Assembly (NCBI RefSeq): GCF_000264905.1
Contig: NW_006763131.1
Span: 2,932,708-2,996,707, forward strand
DNA length: 64,000 nt
Source: Stereum hirsutum FP-91666 SS1
Lineage: Eukaryota; Basidiomycota; Agaricomycetes; Russulales; Stereaceae
Direction: 5' to 3'
Positions 12,808 through 25,262 of this stretch are shown here, piece by piece. The translations under genes and the position numbers were made by a program. Below the pieces are notes generated by a model that did no database searches, had not been told where the DNA came from, and saw only the letters and a list, made by a program, of their open reading frames with translations. Positions within the stretch are counted from its first letter, which is position 1. Each line of letters starts with the position of its first letter.

Positions 12808-15800
12808 ATGCCCCCACGGCCACAAACGGCGGCGACGAATTCGTCTCGTACGTCCAGCTATCCTACCCAACTGCTCGACAAAGATCTGCCCCCAACACCA
12901 CAATCACCCTCGACGGAGAACGTTCGAGCTCCCCCGGTACCTACTCGTGAGATCAGGCAAAGCACTATGCGCGCAGCATCTCAAGCCTTCCCCATGGGCT
13001 TCTCCTTGTCTACCCCGGCATCACTGTCCAAGTCCTCAGTCTCCATCGAAACTCCTCTCCCATCGCCCACATCGACTCCAGCTCTGGTTCGTGCCGCGCT
13101 GGGCCTTGGGCTTCCTTACGTCATGCCGTCTGCATCAGCCTCCTCGTCGAGTTCTGAAGTCAATACCATTGCATTTCTTACCGCTTCACCACCCGCCGAG
13201 CACAGACGCATATCTACGTCTCCCGGGAAGGTTCGCCGTGTTCGTAGCTCTCATACGTTATCTGGACAAGGTTCTTCCACGCCCCCAGTGGCACCCGAGC
13301 CCGTGGCACGCAGGCGGACGCGACGGACGTCTGCTGGTCCCGCTGCTGGCCCCCCTGCATCGGGAAAGCAGTCACCAGACCCGAAAGGCAAAAGCAAGGC
13401 CCAGGAAATATCTGTTCATGAACCTCCCCCTGAACCTCCGGCTCCTTTGGCAAACCGACTCGTGCGAAGAGCCTCATTCTGGAAGACAAAACGACCTAGT
13501 TCATCTCATGCTCCCGAAACGCCATCTCTGACCGAAGGGTCTACTACCTCACGACTATCTGCATCGTCCTCGTTCGGCCGACCTTCACTTCCTTATATTC
13601 CACCCGTTTCTCCATTCAGAGTCGCTGAGGGAGACGTATCGCGTTCATCGTCGCCTTCACAGCACGGTCATGAGCCCACGCCAACCCCCGTCCCCCCTCC
13701 TCCAGGACTTGTCCGTAGACATTCTGACAGAAAAGCCCCTCGCCAGTCTCCTCCGTCGATATCTCCCATCACTCCTACCGCAACTCCACCGATACCCGCA
13801 TCTTTACCTCGTAGTCGCCAAAGTCGTTATGCACGCCCTTCCACGGCAGACTCAATTGTATCTCGAGAACGCGCGCGCTCATTATTCCTTGATTCTCCAC
13901 GCCTTTCATCAACTACCCCTCCGCCATCGACACCCCCTCTTCCTGCACCTTCGGGCTCGCCAAAGGTGGTTCATCCTCGGCAACGAGCGCAGACCAACCC
14001 GCATATTCTGCAGCGGCTGTCATTGAACCTGTTCTCCTTCGGCTCTCCATCCGCGCCACCTATCCCAGACCGTTCCGTGAGCAATTCTACCACTCATTCA
14101 CCACCATCTTCTCCTCGCCCGTCCAACTCGAGGCCCTCGATCGAAATACCCAGACCCAGAACAGACGGAGACACACCCGAAGCGTACATACAACGACTCA
14201 CGAAAGCTGTCACGAAAGCTGACATAGCAATCGTTTTGGCCACCAAGTACGTATTTTTCTGGCCGTTTGATGGGGGAAATCCCTGATTAATCATGTGCGT
14301 AGTGGTGATCAGTTTCACGCTCAATGCTTGCGGATTTACATTGGACGTTTCGATTTCGCCAATGATCCTTTGGACGTCGCCCTACGTAAGCTACTCATGG
14401 AAGTCGGATTACCTCGCGAAACCCAACAGATAGATCGTGTCATGGAGGCATTCGCTGCTCGGTACCGACAATGCAATCCTGATCTGTTTATCTCGGATGG
14501 TGAGACCGATATCGTCCTCAGCATGCAAGGGCCACAGGCTCAATTCTTTATATATAGATCATCCGTACATCCTGGCGTTCAGTCTCATCATGTTACACAC
14601 GGACGCCTTCAACAAATCCAATAAGAGGAAGATGACAAAACCCGATTATATGAAGAACACCCGTCTGCCTGGTGTTTCGCCGGAAGTACTGGATGTACGT
14701 CCTTCCCCTGCTGTTTCTTTCGCCTGTGCTCATGCGTTTAGCAGTGCTTCTATGACAATACCGTTTTCGCTCCTTTCATCTTCATCGAGGATCCACTAGA
14801 CGCCAATGGGTACCATGCATCCGAGACAAATCTGACACAACTTCCGTCTGGTCTTCCTGTTCAAGCATCTTCTAGTAGCAGTGGGACTCTCGGCTTGTTA
14901 GGGAGAAGCAATAAGATCGACTTGTATCACGTCATCGCGAACGTGAGTTTTATTCGTCTTACCAGATAGCCGCACACGTTCCCTCAACTCGTTTCCTCCG
15001 ATCGGTTCAGAACTTGCTCGATTCTCTTCGAGTGGATGTAGAAGCCTACGTTCCGCTGAAAAGCCCCTACCGCTACGAAGGAAGTCTTAGATCCTGGGAC
15101 CATGAAGAACTCCGTCGCAACTTCGTAGAACCCGGTGGAGGTGAAGTGAGCCCAGCGAGATCGCATCTCTTCTTGCAGTGAACGTGTACTGATGTCATCT
15201 TTCTTAGGCTACTAAGTTCGGCAGGCTTGATTGCAAGGAGGCAAGGGTAGTGGGCGGAATTACTTCCATGTCAAGAAAATGGAGAGACTGCACCGTGATC
15301 CTCACGAGCACTCGACTACTATTATTCCGCGACACCGTCCGGGCAACGAATTTCTTGGAGCAGGCGAAGTCGTCGTCAAGGTCGAACCAACCTCTCACCA
15401 CCGCTATGCCGTTCAAGCCTGACGAGCGGCTGTCTATGAAGGATGCGATCGCTGTCCTTGATTCGTCCTACAAGAAGGTACGTCATACAGAAAGATTCCC
15501 CGTTCGCCAGATAGATTGACTTAGAGTCACAGTACCCGTATACCTTCCGTTTCGTCATCCATGATAGTCGACACCTTCTCTTTCGAGCATCGAACGAGAA
15601 GGAGATGAACGAGTGGATCTCTATGATCAATTACGCCAGCGCCTTCCAGAGCAACAGCCTCCGGATGCGACGGACGGGTGTAGCCAGCAGGGACGTCGAG
15701 CTCATGGGCGTCGCCGCCGCGGCCTCCCACATGCGGGACACGATGGCAGCCTCGCTGCCTTCGTCCGCTCCGTTGCATGTCTTCACGCGTCCCGAGTCCG

Positions 15801-16960
15801 ATGAGTTCGGCGGACGACTCACCGACTCTCCGCCATCTTCGCTTGGGGACAGCAGGAATGCCAAGTCTGAAGCCGCCACCCCTCCGACCGACATCGACGT
15901 GGAGCCAGGGTCCGCTGATCTGGACGAGGCCCAACAGCTGCAGGCTACCTTCGATCAGGTCAAGGTCGACTTGGCTGCTGGCCGAACGCCTTCATTCAGC
16001 GAACCTCCTATCACGCCCCGCAAGAAAGCGCGAACTCTTGGCTTCGACGAGTCATTCACACTCTCGCCAGCGAGAATATCGGAAGATGGAGATATCACTT
16101 CACCTCGCGTGCGGGTTATCCTGTCGAAGCTGAAAGAGCTCGATCAAAAGTATACGACCACCCAAGCTCACCTGGATTCGGAGCTCCGTCTCGTCCGTAA
16201 CATTCGTGTCTTGACGCCATTCCAACGTACTACTCGAGATCGTCTGGTCGTCGCAGTTCAGAACGCCCCCAATCGGATCAAGCAGCTGCGTCTGGAGGTC
16301 GCGAGGCTTGCGTGTCACCGAGATGTTCTCCGTAGCGACATGCAGGCGGAAGAGAGGGCTTGGACACAAACGAGACGGATTGCGATGAAAGCTGCGACGG
16401 AGAGCCTTCATACTCGACGCGAAACGATGCTGCCTTCGTTCAACGTCGAAGGGCCCGACCGATCTTCATCTTCTCCGCATGGTTCGTCGAACACCCCGTC
16501 CCCTCATCCACCCGATTCATCTGGAGGATCATACCACTCTGCTTTCGACTTTGACTGGTCTATGAGCACCATGGCGGACGAAAGCACTCAATTCGGAGTT
16601 ACGGAATACATTGTGGCGTCGCCACTCATGACACCCGTCACGGAAGACGGTCCTCACGGGAACGGCGGATCATTTCCATTCAACCACCACAACGGCTCGA
16701 CGCCTCCATCACACACTCATTCAATTCATTATGCAGAGTCAACCAGGGGTGACTCTGTTGACCTTCCCCACGCTCGTTCTTCGCACGAGAAATATATCAC
16801 TGCGCCAGAGATGCCGGAGGAGGAAGCGGAGCAGTGGGATAAGACCCGCGCGGCCAAGCGCGTGTCGTTGGTAAAAACCCCTTCTAATTTTAGGCTAAAT
16901 GGACTCGACTCTTCGAGCGGATCGTCGGTACAAAGGATACGGACAAGGAACGGTACTTAG
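12808..16960 (+). CDS. Sec7-PH domain Arf guanine-nucleotide exchange factor
   Basis: Predicted 1267-aa protein that would load GTP onto an Arf GTPase at a membrane. Exons 12808-14246, 14303-14499, 14558-14694, 14745-14942, 15011-15145, 15208-15477, 15533-16960; all phases agree. Residues 1-460 are Ser/Pro-rich and disordered. The Sec7 domain follows (about 465-625), with LPRETQQIDRVMEAFAARY including the glutamic-finger Glu, and FSLIMLHTDAFNKSNKRKM. A PH domain lies at about 675-830 (SPYRYEGSL start; closing helix NEKEMNEWISMINYA). A charged, partly coiled-coil segment (LKELDQKYTTTQAHLDSEL) and a disordered tail end the protein. The Sec7-PH-coiled coil order resembles animal EFA6/PSD and yeast Syt1. 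The family assignment is strong; the choice of Arf is unknown. Confidence 0.93.
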
Positions 16961-17549
16961 AATGACTTTAATTTTGCCTCTCGTTGCCAGTGGCATCTTA
17001 ACGTAGATCGATCTCTTTTTTCTGGTAATTTACTTTGTCTCTCGCACTCGGACACTACTATTCCTTATACCTACTGTTAAGTTATGTATTTCACGAATCA
17101 ATTCAGAGGTGTGGCTCTGTTGTTATTATTTGAACGTCCCGGTAGAAGTTTCCGTCTAGTATTTCGGTGAAGTTTATCAAATGTAAATCGTTCTCGGAGT
17201 CCCATGTCCGTAAGGAGACCTACGCTACATACTCGAAAGCCCAAGCCTCACTGAAAACCTTACACGACCATACATATCAAGTAGGGGTCGGTATCTTACG
17301 TTCATGTCTTGTAATCGCCAGTTGTTCAGGGCTTAGTCGGTCACAATCACACACGGGAGATGGTATTGAAATGTGTTTAATATAAACGTGAAACCCAAAG
17401 AGTGTATGTATTACGCATGAAACATGCTGGTAGGTAAAGGAATGTAGAGGAGTCCCGCCGAATCTGATAGAAAGATAACAAAAAATCAGAATCTGGACCA
17501 CAGGATAACAAGCGGATGGCACTAACCTTTAGGAAACCCGTACAAACGC
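16961..17549. other. 3' intergenic region between convergent genes
   Basis: Lies between the stop of the Sec7-PH gene (+) and the stop of the secreted-protein gene (-). Only short AT-richer ORFs; expected to hold both 3' UTRs and poly(A) signals. Confidence 0.5.
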
Positions 17550-18379
17550 TTAGCAGTTGACACCCCAGGTCTGGAGGGTGGCGGTGAGGCTGAGCTGAAT
17601 GCAGACGGGGACACAGATGTCTTGGAGCAGGGGGAGGAGGACAGCCAAGAGACCGCCGAGGACCTGGATGCAGACGCTGACGAGCTGGAGGAGGAGGGTA
17701 CTGGGTGAAAACATGTCAGAACCATTGAGAATGATAAGTAAAGGGGGAGAAAATCGTACCCGACTTCAGCAAGGAGAGGGATGACGATAGAAGCGTTGGC
17801 GGATCCAGCGACGGTAATGACATGACCAAGAGCACCGAAGACAAGCTGAAAGCGCATAAAAAAAAAGAAGGTTAGCTGAGAAAGAAAGAAATGGCGTCGG
17901 ATACTTACGTTGAGGATAGCGACGAGGGCAGTAGCAATGTCGAGGACACCGAGGTCGAGGATACCGAAGATGTCGACCTCAGCCGCACCAACAAGAGTCG
18001 TAACGTCCGTAATAGCAACGTTAATAGCGACCTTGATCTCGTCGGTGATAGGGGAAATGGCGTCGGTAGATCCGCAGTCAGACGCGCCGAGGTTGTCTAA
18101 AGGTAGGTGTTCAGTCACAGGACGTCAAAGGGAGATTGTAGGAGTAGGTATTGATGAAAAAGACCTACTAAGCTTGGCGACAAGAGGGGTCACAGTAGTC
18201 GTAAGGGTATCGAAGATGTCGGGCATGGAGCTGCAGCCGCAACGGGGGACATTGACGTTGGCGGCGGCGGCGGCGCCGACCTTGGCAAGGTCGCGGGACT
18301 CAGTGGGGAGGGCGGAGGTGGAGGTGATGGTGGAGAGGGCCAAAGTGGCGAAGATGGCGACGCTGCTGAAGGAGAACAT
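17550..18379 (-). CDS. Secreted hydrophobic protein of unknown function
   Basis: Predicted 211-aa protein from four exons (18379-18169, 18096-17909, 17845-17760, 17700-17550), all in phase. Residues 1-23 are a signal peptide (FSFSSVAIFATLALS core, cut near TSTSA/LP). The mature protein is rich in Ala, Val, Ile and Leu, has few charges and contains scattered cysteines: an N-terminal CGC, one before GST, and a C-terminal set in SVC, DIC, VC and the final NC. Long hydrophobic stretches such as LGGLLAVLLPLL suggest a surface-active or wall/membrane-associated role. The cysteine spacing is not that of hydrophobins. I recognise no named family. A TATA box lies about 120 bp upstream, suggesting a strongly regulated gene. 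Confidence 0.82.
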
Positions 18380-18497
18380 CTTGCTTGGTACTATTAAAGA
18401 ATGGAGGTGATCTGGGATCAAAAGAGTGGCAGAACACAAGCAGATGAGGAGTCGAGCGAAGGGGGGTGAGGAACTGGGAGGGAGCGTTGAACCCGAC

Positions 18498-18503
18498 TTT
18501 ATA
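18498..18503 (-). promoter_or_regulatory. TATA box of the secreted-protein gene
   Basis: TATAAA on the minus strand, 119-124 bp upstream of the ATG at 18379. Position fits a TATA-driven, regulated promoter with a leader of roughly 90 nt. Confidence 0.5.
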
Positions 18504-20458
18504 CGATTTCTCGCTGTGGGCCAGGAAGTCCGCTTCGAAGACGGCGTCTGAATTCCGTCTGAGCCACAAGCCCGTCGGGGAACTCTGAAACAGGTGCTTA
18601 TACGTTCTTGACATGGCTATTCTTCGCAAGCGGCGGTGTTTACGTCAAATCGACACTGCTAAATTAAAGAAATAACGTGGTCGATCGACTGCAGTGTACG
18701 AACGCAGTCGTTCGACCTATTGGGTGCGTTCAGTTCTACGCGAGGTCACGAAATGAAGAATAGAATTCTTGGCAGCCTTACCTTGAGGATTAAAACGTCG
18801 TTTGCCTGCCCGCTGCTATCGTCGGTAGGATGTTCCATGAACCTAGCAAGCGTTCGACGTATTTCGAAGCTCTGTGACAGACGACTCGAAGCAAAAGTTA
18901 GTGAGGTGACGTTGAGCATAACCAGCGAAAGAAGCACTCCTCGGCACTAAATTCGATTTGAGACCTGCCCGCAGGTTCATTTCGGCTGAAGGTTCTAAGC
19001 TCGAAGAAATCCGAAGAGTTCATCATGGAGTGCACTGTGCACTTCGAAAAGGTTGAAAATCAACCGAAGGAAAACCTGTAAACCTAATTCCATTCAATCT
19101 CCTGCCGGTAGAAAGCTCACCTGTGTGGGGTACATTTCATCTGTCTCACAGTATAAACGAAGGAGGTTGAGAGCCACCCTTTATATTGCCGAATTCACTC
19201 ACATCGCACAGAGCGAGAATCAACCCTCTCACGCAGTAAATGTCACCCATTATATGCCACCAAGTTTGCCCACTACAGTTCAACGTGTATGGCTCCCAAC
19301 TCGTAGTATATTTCATTAAAAACGAAGATACGATACACAACAGAGCCTACATACAGTTACAGATACTATGAGGGCTTCAAAGCGACTAGCTAGCGAAGGT
19401 CGAAACTGGATAACCAAGAGACTATGGTCCCTACGTAACTCGACATATACACGCCGTTCCATCTAAGTGTCTCATCGTAGAAGAAAACAAAACCTAAAGA
19501 TAGGGTAAGTCGAATCGTAACAAGAGACCCAGACGTTGGGATGCTGACACGGTAAGCAGGCGTACCGAACAAACAAGCCACGCACCGGAAAATGAAGGAC
19601 ATGGACTCTTCACTCGGGCTGACGTGTCGGAAACTCCTCTATGCCAATCGTTACAAGTAAGAAAAGTCATGCACCAATGAAACATGATCCGGATATCCTG
19701 CATGCGCACGGTACTCTTCACCGTTAGTTCTCCCAGTTGAAGACACATCTGTGCATAGAGTCGTAGTCAGTAAGAACATCGCCCGAGAATGATTAAGGTG
19801 ACGGGGCAAACCAGGCGGGCGATGTCGAGGTTCTGCGTAGCGAGGAAGAGCCCGCGGGGAGGACTTGCCTGCACGACTGGGATACGTGAATCGGTCAGGT
19901 CAAAAAATAAGAGAAACGGAACCGTAAAGACATACCAACTACAACGACTTAGAGACACCCATTCGCAGATGTGCAAATGCCAGAACGTCGCTCTACGAGG
20001 CTCTACGTCGTGGTTGAAACGGAACTGGCAAGACGCGGAGGGGATCGCCGTGAAAGCGCTGCCACGCATCCGGTGTGGCGGTGAACTTTAGGGCAGACCG
20101 AAGTTGACTCGCCTGCATTGTTATTTCGCATTTCCCGTCTCACCCGCATTCACTCCATCGCCGGCTTCACCCTGAGCGACTCGTTTAACGAGTGAAAAGT
20201 AGAAGTCAACCTCCCTTAGAGGTAACATTCAGCCCCTTTCACGTGCACAGTGGTGCCCCTTGTCTGGGCGAGGTCTGGAGCAAGACGCGTTACGCGAGGC
20301 CAAAGCAGTGAAATCTCCCAGGATCACCCAAGGGTGTGCAAGCTCATCAAAGGGGACCGGGAAGACGACGAGAAAAGCAAAACACAGCGCAAAGCATTCA
20401 CATAGCTGAAAGAAAGAAGCCTACACCAAACACTGTAAATCAGAGTTCCAGCACAGCA
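18504..20458. other. Spacer without a convincing gene
   Basis: Two kilobases between the secreted-protein promoter and the 3' end of the deacetylase gene. Minus-strand ORFs at 19390-19602, 19494-19748 and 19767-20069 are Leu/Ser/Cys-rich and could be fragments of one small gene, but I could not build a consistent exon chain or recognise a family. Confidence 0.4.
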
Positions 20459-22912
20459 TCACCGCCCGTTCCCATTTCGCTCAACAACGACATCCCGCTG
20501 CTCCGAAATCGGCAATTCATCGTCCAACCCAGGCTGAACACTATCCTGAACCACCGGGGATCCTGCACGCGACTCGGAGCCGGCATTCCCGGAACCCTGT
20601 TCGACATCCTGGTCCATAGGTCCAAGGCCAGGAGGCGGCATGGTTGTGTGCCCACTGGGTCCTGCTCCATGAGTCGATGCTGCTCCGGGAGCAGTCATGA
20701 TACCCACTCCCATGCCAAACTTCCTTCCGGTGCGACTGCCGTTGCTGCTCATGGACCTTTCTCGGTGTGAGACATGGTTTCGTCGACCACCTTCACCTTC
20801 ATCGTCAGAGTCGGACAGCTCTCCGGACGCTTGGACGCGTCGATCGAGCATGCTGGGCGGTCTTCGGTCATCAGGGTCAATCATGTCCTCGTCTTGATTT
20901 GGGTCGTCCATTTCGGCGTCAATTGGGTGTTGTGGTACATCTCAAGATTCGTTTCAGGTTTTTACGTTAGCTCAAGTGGTCCATCCCAGATACACAGGAA
21001 AGAGCTCACCAGTCATCTGAACGCTGGGAGGACCACCGAGACATCGCAAGTGCTCCATGACAATATTTCTCACACGCTCGAGATACGCCGGGGAGTTCAT
21101 ATCCTCCGTGTTGGACGCCTTGACATCGAGCTGGTGATCCGGCCCGAAATACTCATAATACTCGTTGGTGGGGATGGCTTGCAACACACATCTGTGAGCT
21201 GGCAATGACGGTCATTTTAATATGTACTTACTGGGACCAAGCTCCACGCCCGTCGCCAGGCCGGTCTCGTATGCCCATGCACGACTGACATTCCGCATGG
21301 TATATCCTCCTCCTCCGAGCAAAAGCAGTGGCTTGTTGAAGGACTTGACGAATTTGACGCAGTTTGCATGCCCTTTAACGACACTGTCAGAGGAGTGCCA
21401 GTGGAGATAAACAAATGGTGATGTACCTCGCATTGACAGGTTCAGGCAACCGAGTTTATCACCAGCTAACGAATCGGTACCGCATTGAAGTACGATGGCT
21501 GACGGCTGGTACGACTGCATGACTTCTTGTATTACCTATTCCCAGATAATGAGGATAAGGTGCTTTAAGAGTAAGAAACGAGATCACGCACAGGCTCGAA
21601 AACGCTCTTGTAATTCGCGTCGTTGATTCCGTCTCTGAGCGGAAAATTCAACGCGTAATATTTACCCTTCCCTATCCCGACATCCTGAGACATCGAATTT
21701 TTTGTGTTGTGTTGAGTACGAAAATTTTGGATGAGTAGACTGGATTGGACTTACGCGCAACTCACCCGTCCCGGGGAAGTACTCTCCGTACTTGTGGAAG
21801 CTGGCAGTCATGACTCGATCAGTGGTATAGAAGGCCTCCTCGACGCCATCCCCATGATGAACGTCGATGTCGATATAGAGTACCCGAGGATGATACCTAT
21901 CGCGGCGTTAGCATCACGGAAGCGCCTTGCCCATCGCATTGGTGACACGTACCGTAATAACTCGAGGATACCCAACACGATATCTTCGAAGCGATATCCG
22001 TGAGTTTGGTCATGAAGGATACAGAAGTGATAGTCGCCTACCGTTCACATAACAGAAGCCGCTAGCTTCGCTCTTCTTTGCGTGGTGCAGGCCTCCCGCC
22101 CAGTTGACTGCAATGTCGCACTTGTCCCGACTTAGTCGTGCAGCGCCCTCTGTTCAGTGGGACGCGCGTCAGAGGAGAACAGCTCAACAAAAGCACGTGG
22201 ATGCATACCCATGGATCCACCAGCAGATATTGAACAGTAATCGAACAAGCCGTCAAATACGGGACAGTCGTCTCCAACGTTACCTATAGAATGAACAATG
22301 GCAATGAGTCCGAGGCGGTAGAGGGATAAAAAAAACAAACAAACAAAGAGGAAGTATGACCTACATTTGTGCTGTTCCTTGACAAATGCGTTCATGTTGC
22401 TCGGCGTGATCTTACTCAGAAAGTCGACATATTCATCTGAGTGGAATTGTGTCATCTCGCGCTTGGTGGCCGGTTTCGCTCGCTGTAGGGAGCAGTCAAA
22501 ATAACTTAGATCAGTGACGGTACACAAAGCATAAGTTTACGATGTATGGTAGCTCACGAAGATCTCCATCCTTTTGTATAGCCCGTAATTCATCACCAAT
22601 GAGTGGCACATCCGAATCCGGGTCGGTTTCATCCTAATGAAAGTTGAAGGTGGCGTAAAGGATGAGTTGAAGACCATCGCCTAAATCGAGCGAATGAATA
22701 TACGCACGGGTGCCCCGGACCATAATGAAACCCTCCCACGTCCGAATCGAAGAAGTAGCACTACGATACAGCAATCAAGTCAGTGAGCGTCCAGAAACAT
22801 ACTCAGCTGCGTGGTGACAGGCTGGACCCTTCAGGTCTATAATTGCACGAGAAAGTATACATACAACTCGCTTTTTGCTTTCGCCTTCGATGGGGAATAC
22901 TTCGCCGGGCAT
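20459..22912 (-). CDS. rpd3: Class I histone deacetylase, Rpd3 type
   Basis: Predicted 547-aa zinc-dependent lysine deacetylase, the catalytic subunit expected in Rpd3/Sin3 corepressor complexes. Thirteen exons: 22912-22865, 22760-22708, 22633-22558, 22482-22365, 22283-22209, 22149-22042, 21983-21953, 21896-21755, 21684-21592, 21535-21427, 21372-21232, 21177-21010, 20940-20459. Phases all agree. Signature segments appear in order: [49 protein letters not shown] (catalytic His pair), [17 protein letters not shown] (zinc ligands Asp and His), [13 protein letters not shown] (zinc Asp) and [19 protein letters not shown] (catalytic Tyr). The last exon encodes an acidic then Gly/Ser/Pro-rich tail, typically variable in this family. 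The start [16 protein letters not shown] runs directly into the conserved [11 protein letters not shown] strand. The acceptor of exon 12 (CAAG) is the least certain junction. Confidence 0.95.
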
Positions 22913-23507
22913 GATGAGGTGGGAAAGCGAGAGGCGTGTTGTGGCACAGCGCTTGCGTTTTGTTCCAAGGTGCACAATCAAATTCGGGACCGACGTGTTG
23001 GGTGAGGATCACGTGGTTTTGTTTGGCTGCGGCATTCGAATTCAACAAAGTACGTCATGTTCGACGAAGTTCGAACAATCTCCATTTCGTCTCAATACTG
23101 TAATTGCGACATGGATCGTAAGCTAAGACAAAATTATGGGCATATATGGCTGTCTAAAAAGTAACATAGAAACAAGCAAGAAAAGACGTGACGCATAAGT
23201 ATGTTACAAAGAAGGCATGAAAGTTCGTGATGGGAGGAAAGGAGTGTGGTCATGCCAGTCTGGAAACACAGAACTGAGTCCAAGCTGAACGGGAGGCATA
23301 TACAACACAGAGACACGGAAGAACGAAGAGAGAGATAAAGACAGTAAGATATGCCGGTGACTAAGAAGATATCAATGAGTAACATAGAAAGTAATGTTGA
23401 ATCGCGAGTCAGAATCAACACTGATTGAAGCTAGCATACCAAACTTACGCCGTCATAAAGACATTATGAATCGCATGAAATACGTGTGGCCTCGTCATCC
23501 GCCGAAT
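22913..23507. other. Promoter region of the deacetylase gene
   Basis: Lies between the 3' end of the minus-strand disordered-protein gene and the deacetylase start. No supported ORF; holds one 3' UTR and the deacetylase promoter. Confidence 0.5.
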
Positions 23508-25262
23508 CTAGCGCATCGTTCTCAACTTGTGGATTACCGCCCCCATATCTACCGGCTCGCGCATGGTCTCCCTGCGCTCTACCCTTGCCCAGAATCTATT
23601 AGGCTCCGCTATCCTGACGTCCACATCTATTGGAGACGACGGTGCATCGAAGGGGACAGGCGGAGGAGCAACAACGCTTGGACGTGGCGTATGAGCGCCA
23701 GGTTGGTCGAATGAAGAAATGTCCTGATACGTAACTCCGAAGAACCGCGAGAGCTTCGCAGCTCGCAGACGGCGCTGGCGGAAGTCGGAACTGTTCTCAA
23801 GGTCGAGCGCAGCGTGTGGTTGCGATTCTGCGATTGGGGCGGGTGGCGGTTGCATAGAATAGGCTGAGAAAGGGGGTGGTGTTGGAGGTGAGCGGGAAGC
23901 AGCCATTTGGGAAGGGTCCGAAGACTCCAGATCTCCGGAGAGCATCGATGGCTGCGAGTATATGGAGGACATGCTCGAGTGAGAACGATGTCTTGACTTG
24001 CGCGGGGAAGGCTGAGCAGAGAGCATATCGAACGGGGGCAATGAGAGCAAAGCTGCAGAATTGCGGCTTGGGACGTCGACGGGTTCGGGTGGAACTTCTG
24101 CACTCGGCGAGAACTGGTATAGTTCTCGTGGGGGATCTGCGCCGAACATCTGCAATGGGTATACGACGACCACAATTAGAATGGAAAGGCGATTTTGAGT
24201 CCACAAAAAACACACCTCTTTCATCTTTCGCGCGCGTTTAACGTTCAATACTCTCTTCCTCTCCATCGCTGATTCGGATTCCGAGCCAAACGGACCCTCT
24301 CGAAGGTTCCTGATGGCAGAAGCTCTATCAGGCATGGGCTCGACATGTTTCTCCTTCGCCTTCCTCTTATCTCTATCCGCCCACAAGGAGTTCGCCCTCC
24401 TGAGACTTGGGGTGCTTTTGGTATCGATCCGCTTCCCAGCAGGAGCAGACATAGAAGCAGCCCGAGTATCACCTTCTTCACTCCTTCGTTTCCGCTTTTC
24501 CTTCACCAAACGACGCCCAGATGCGGAGGATGGCCGAGGTATGGATGTAGCCACCGGGGATTCGAATGACGCTGTACTAGGCTGTGTAGGTATTAGGTCG
24601 ACAGACAGGGGTTGAACGATTGGGCGAGGCATCAGAGGGGGGACGGGAGGTATGTGTGAATGCGAACTGGCCGTTCCGTCGTGAGTGGTACTGGAGAAGG
24701 ACTTGACGGACCGATCGAGCGATGGACGAGAGGCCTTCTCACTCGTTGTTCCTCGAGATCCGGACAAAGAGTTCGCAGACCGAGTAATCCCATTCGAGGG
24801 GAGGCGAGTAGGCCTTACTGAGGTAGTAGTCGGGATCGAGTGGTCCTGCCCAGATGCAGACGCAGGCGTAGACAGGGTAGGCTGGAAAGACAGCTTCCTG
24901 GCGATCTTCGCAGCCATACCTCGCTCTCCGTTCTGATTCTCGTCGGAAGAGTCTCCTGCGAGGATCTTGCTCATTCTCTTTGCCTTCTTCAAGAAGGTGT
25001 TGGGCTCCGAGGTGTCCATTTCGGTCGGGGATAGCGGCATGAATGCGGGTGTGAACTTTGTCTCTTCTGGTTTAGATGCGAATGGGTGGCGAAATTCCGG
25101 GATGCTGGAGATGGGGGAGCGAATGTTAGCCGGGCCGGGGGCGTAGTGAGACTCCGTCGGTGTTGTCAATGGTGTTTTCTTGCCACTGTCGGGGGCTCTG
25201 GAGGACGCGAGTTGGAGAATAAGAGAGAAACGGTTCCGGGAGGGTAGCTGTGAGGTAGACAT
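23508..25262 (-). CDS. Largely disordered fungal protein with RAAKLSRFFG motif
   Basis: Predicted 562-aa protein from two exons (25262-24216, 24149-23508) separated by a 66-nt intron. Most of it is Ser/Pro/Thr-rich and disordered, with basic patches such as RRLVKEKRKRRSEE and KRKAKEKH that could act as nuclear localisation or RNA/DNA-binding segments. The one ordered-looking block is RRLRAAKLSRFFGVTYQDIS at residues 475-494. I have an impression of similar blocks in other fungal proteins, but no assigned function. The C-terminus (RFWARVERRETMREPVDMGA) may be a second short conserved element. The intron is in frame and stop-free, so a retained form is possible. Function unknown. Confidence 0.8.
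   Translation of the reverse strand: MSTSQLPSRNRFSLILQLASSRAPDSGKKTPLTTPTESHYAPGPANIRSPISSIPEFRHPFASKPEETKFTPAFMPLSPTEMDTSEPNTFLKKAKRMSKILAGDSSDENQNGERGMAAKIARKLSFQPTLSTPASASGQDHSIPTTTSVRPTRLPSNGITRSANSLSGSRGTTSEKASRPSLDRSVKSFSSTTHDGTASSHSHIPPVPPLMPRPIVQPLSVDLIPTQPSTASFESPVATSIPRPSSASGRRLVKEKRKRRSEEGDTRAASMSAPAGKRIDTKSTPSLRRANSLWADRDKRKAKEKHVEPMPDRASAIRNLREGPFGSESESAMERKRVLNVKRARKMKEVCFLWTQNRLSILIVVVVYPLQMFGADPPRELYQFSPSAEVPPEPVDVPSRNSAALLSLPPFDMLSAQPSPRKSRHRSHSSMSSIYSQPSMLSGDLESSDPSQMAASRSPPTPPPFSAYSMQPPPAPIAESQPHAALDLENSSDFRQRRLRAAKLSRFFGVTYQDISSFDQPGAHTPRPSVVAPPPVPFDAPSSPIDVDVRIAEPNRFWARVERRETMREPVDMGAVIHKLRTMR

Noticed and set aside
20336..20770. 144-codon plus-strand ORF opposite the deacetylase 3' exon
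   Set aside because: Antisense to the low-complexity C-terminal tail, no recognisable motif.
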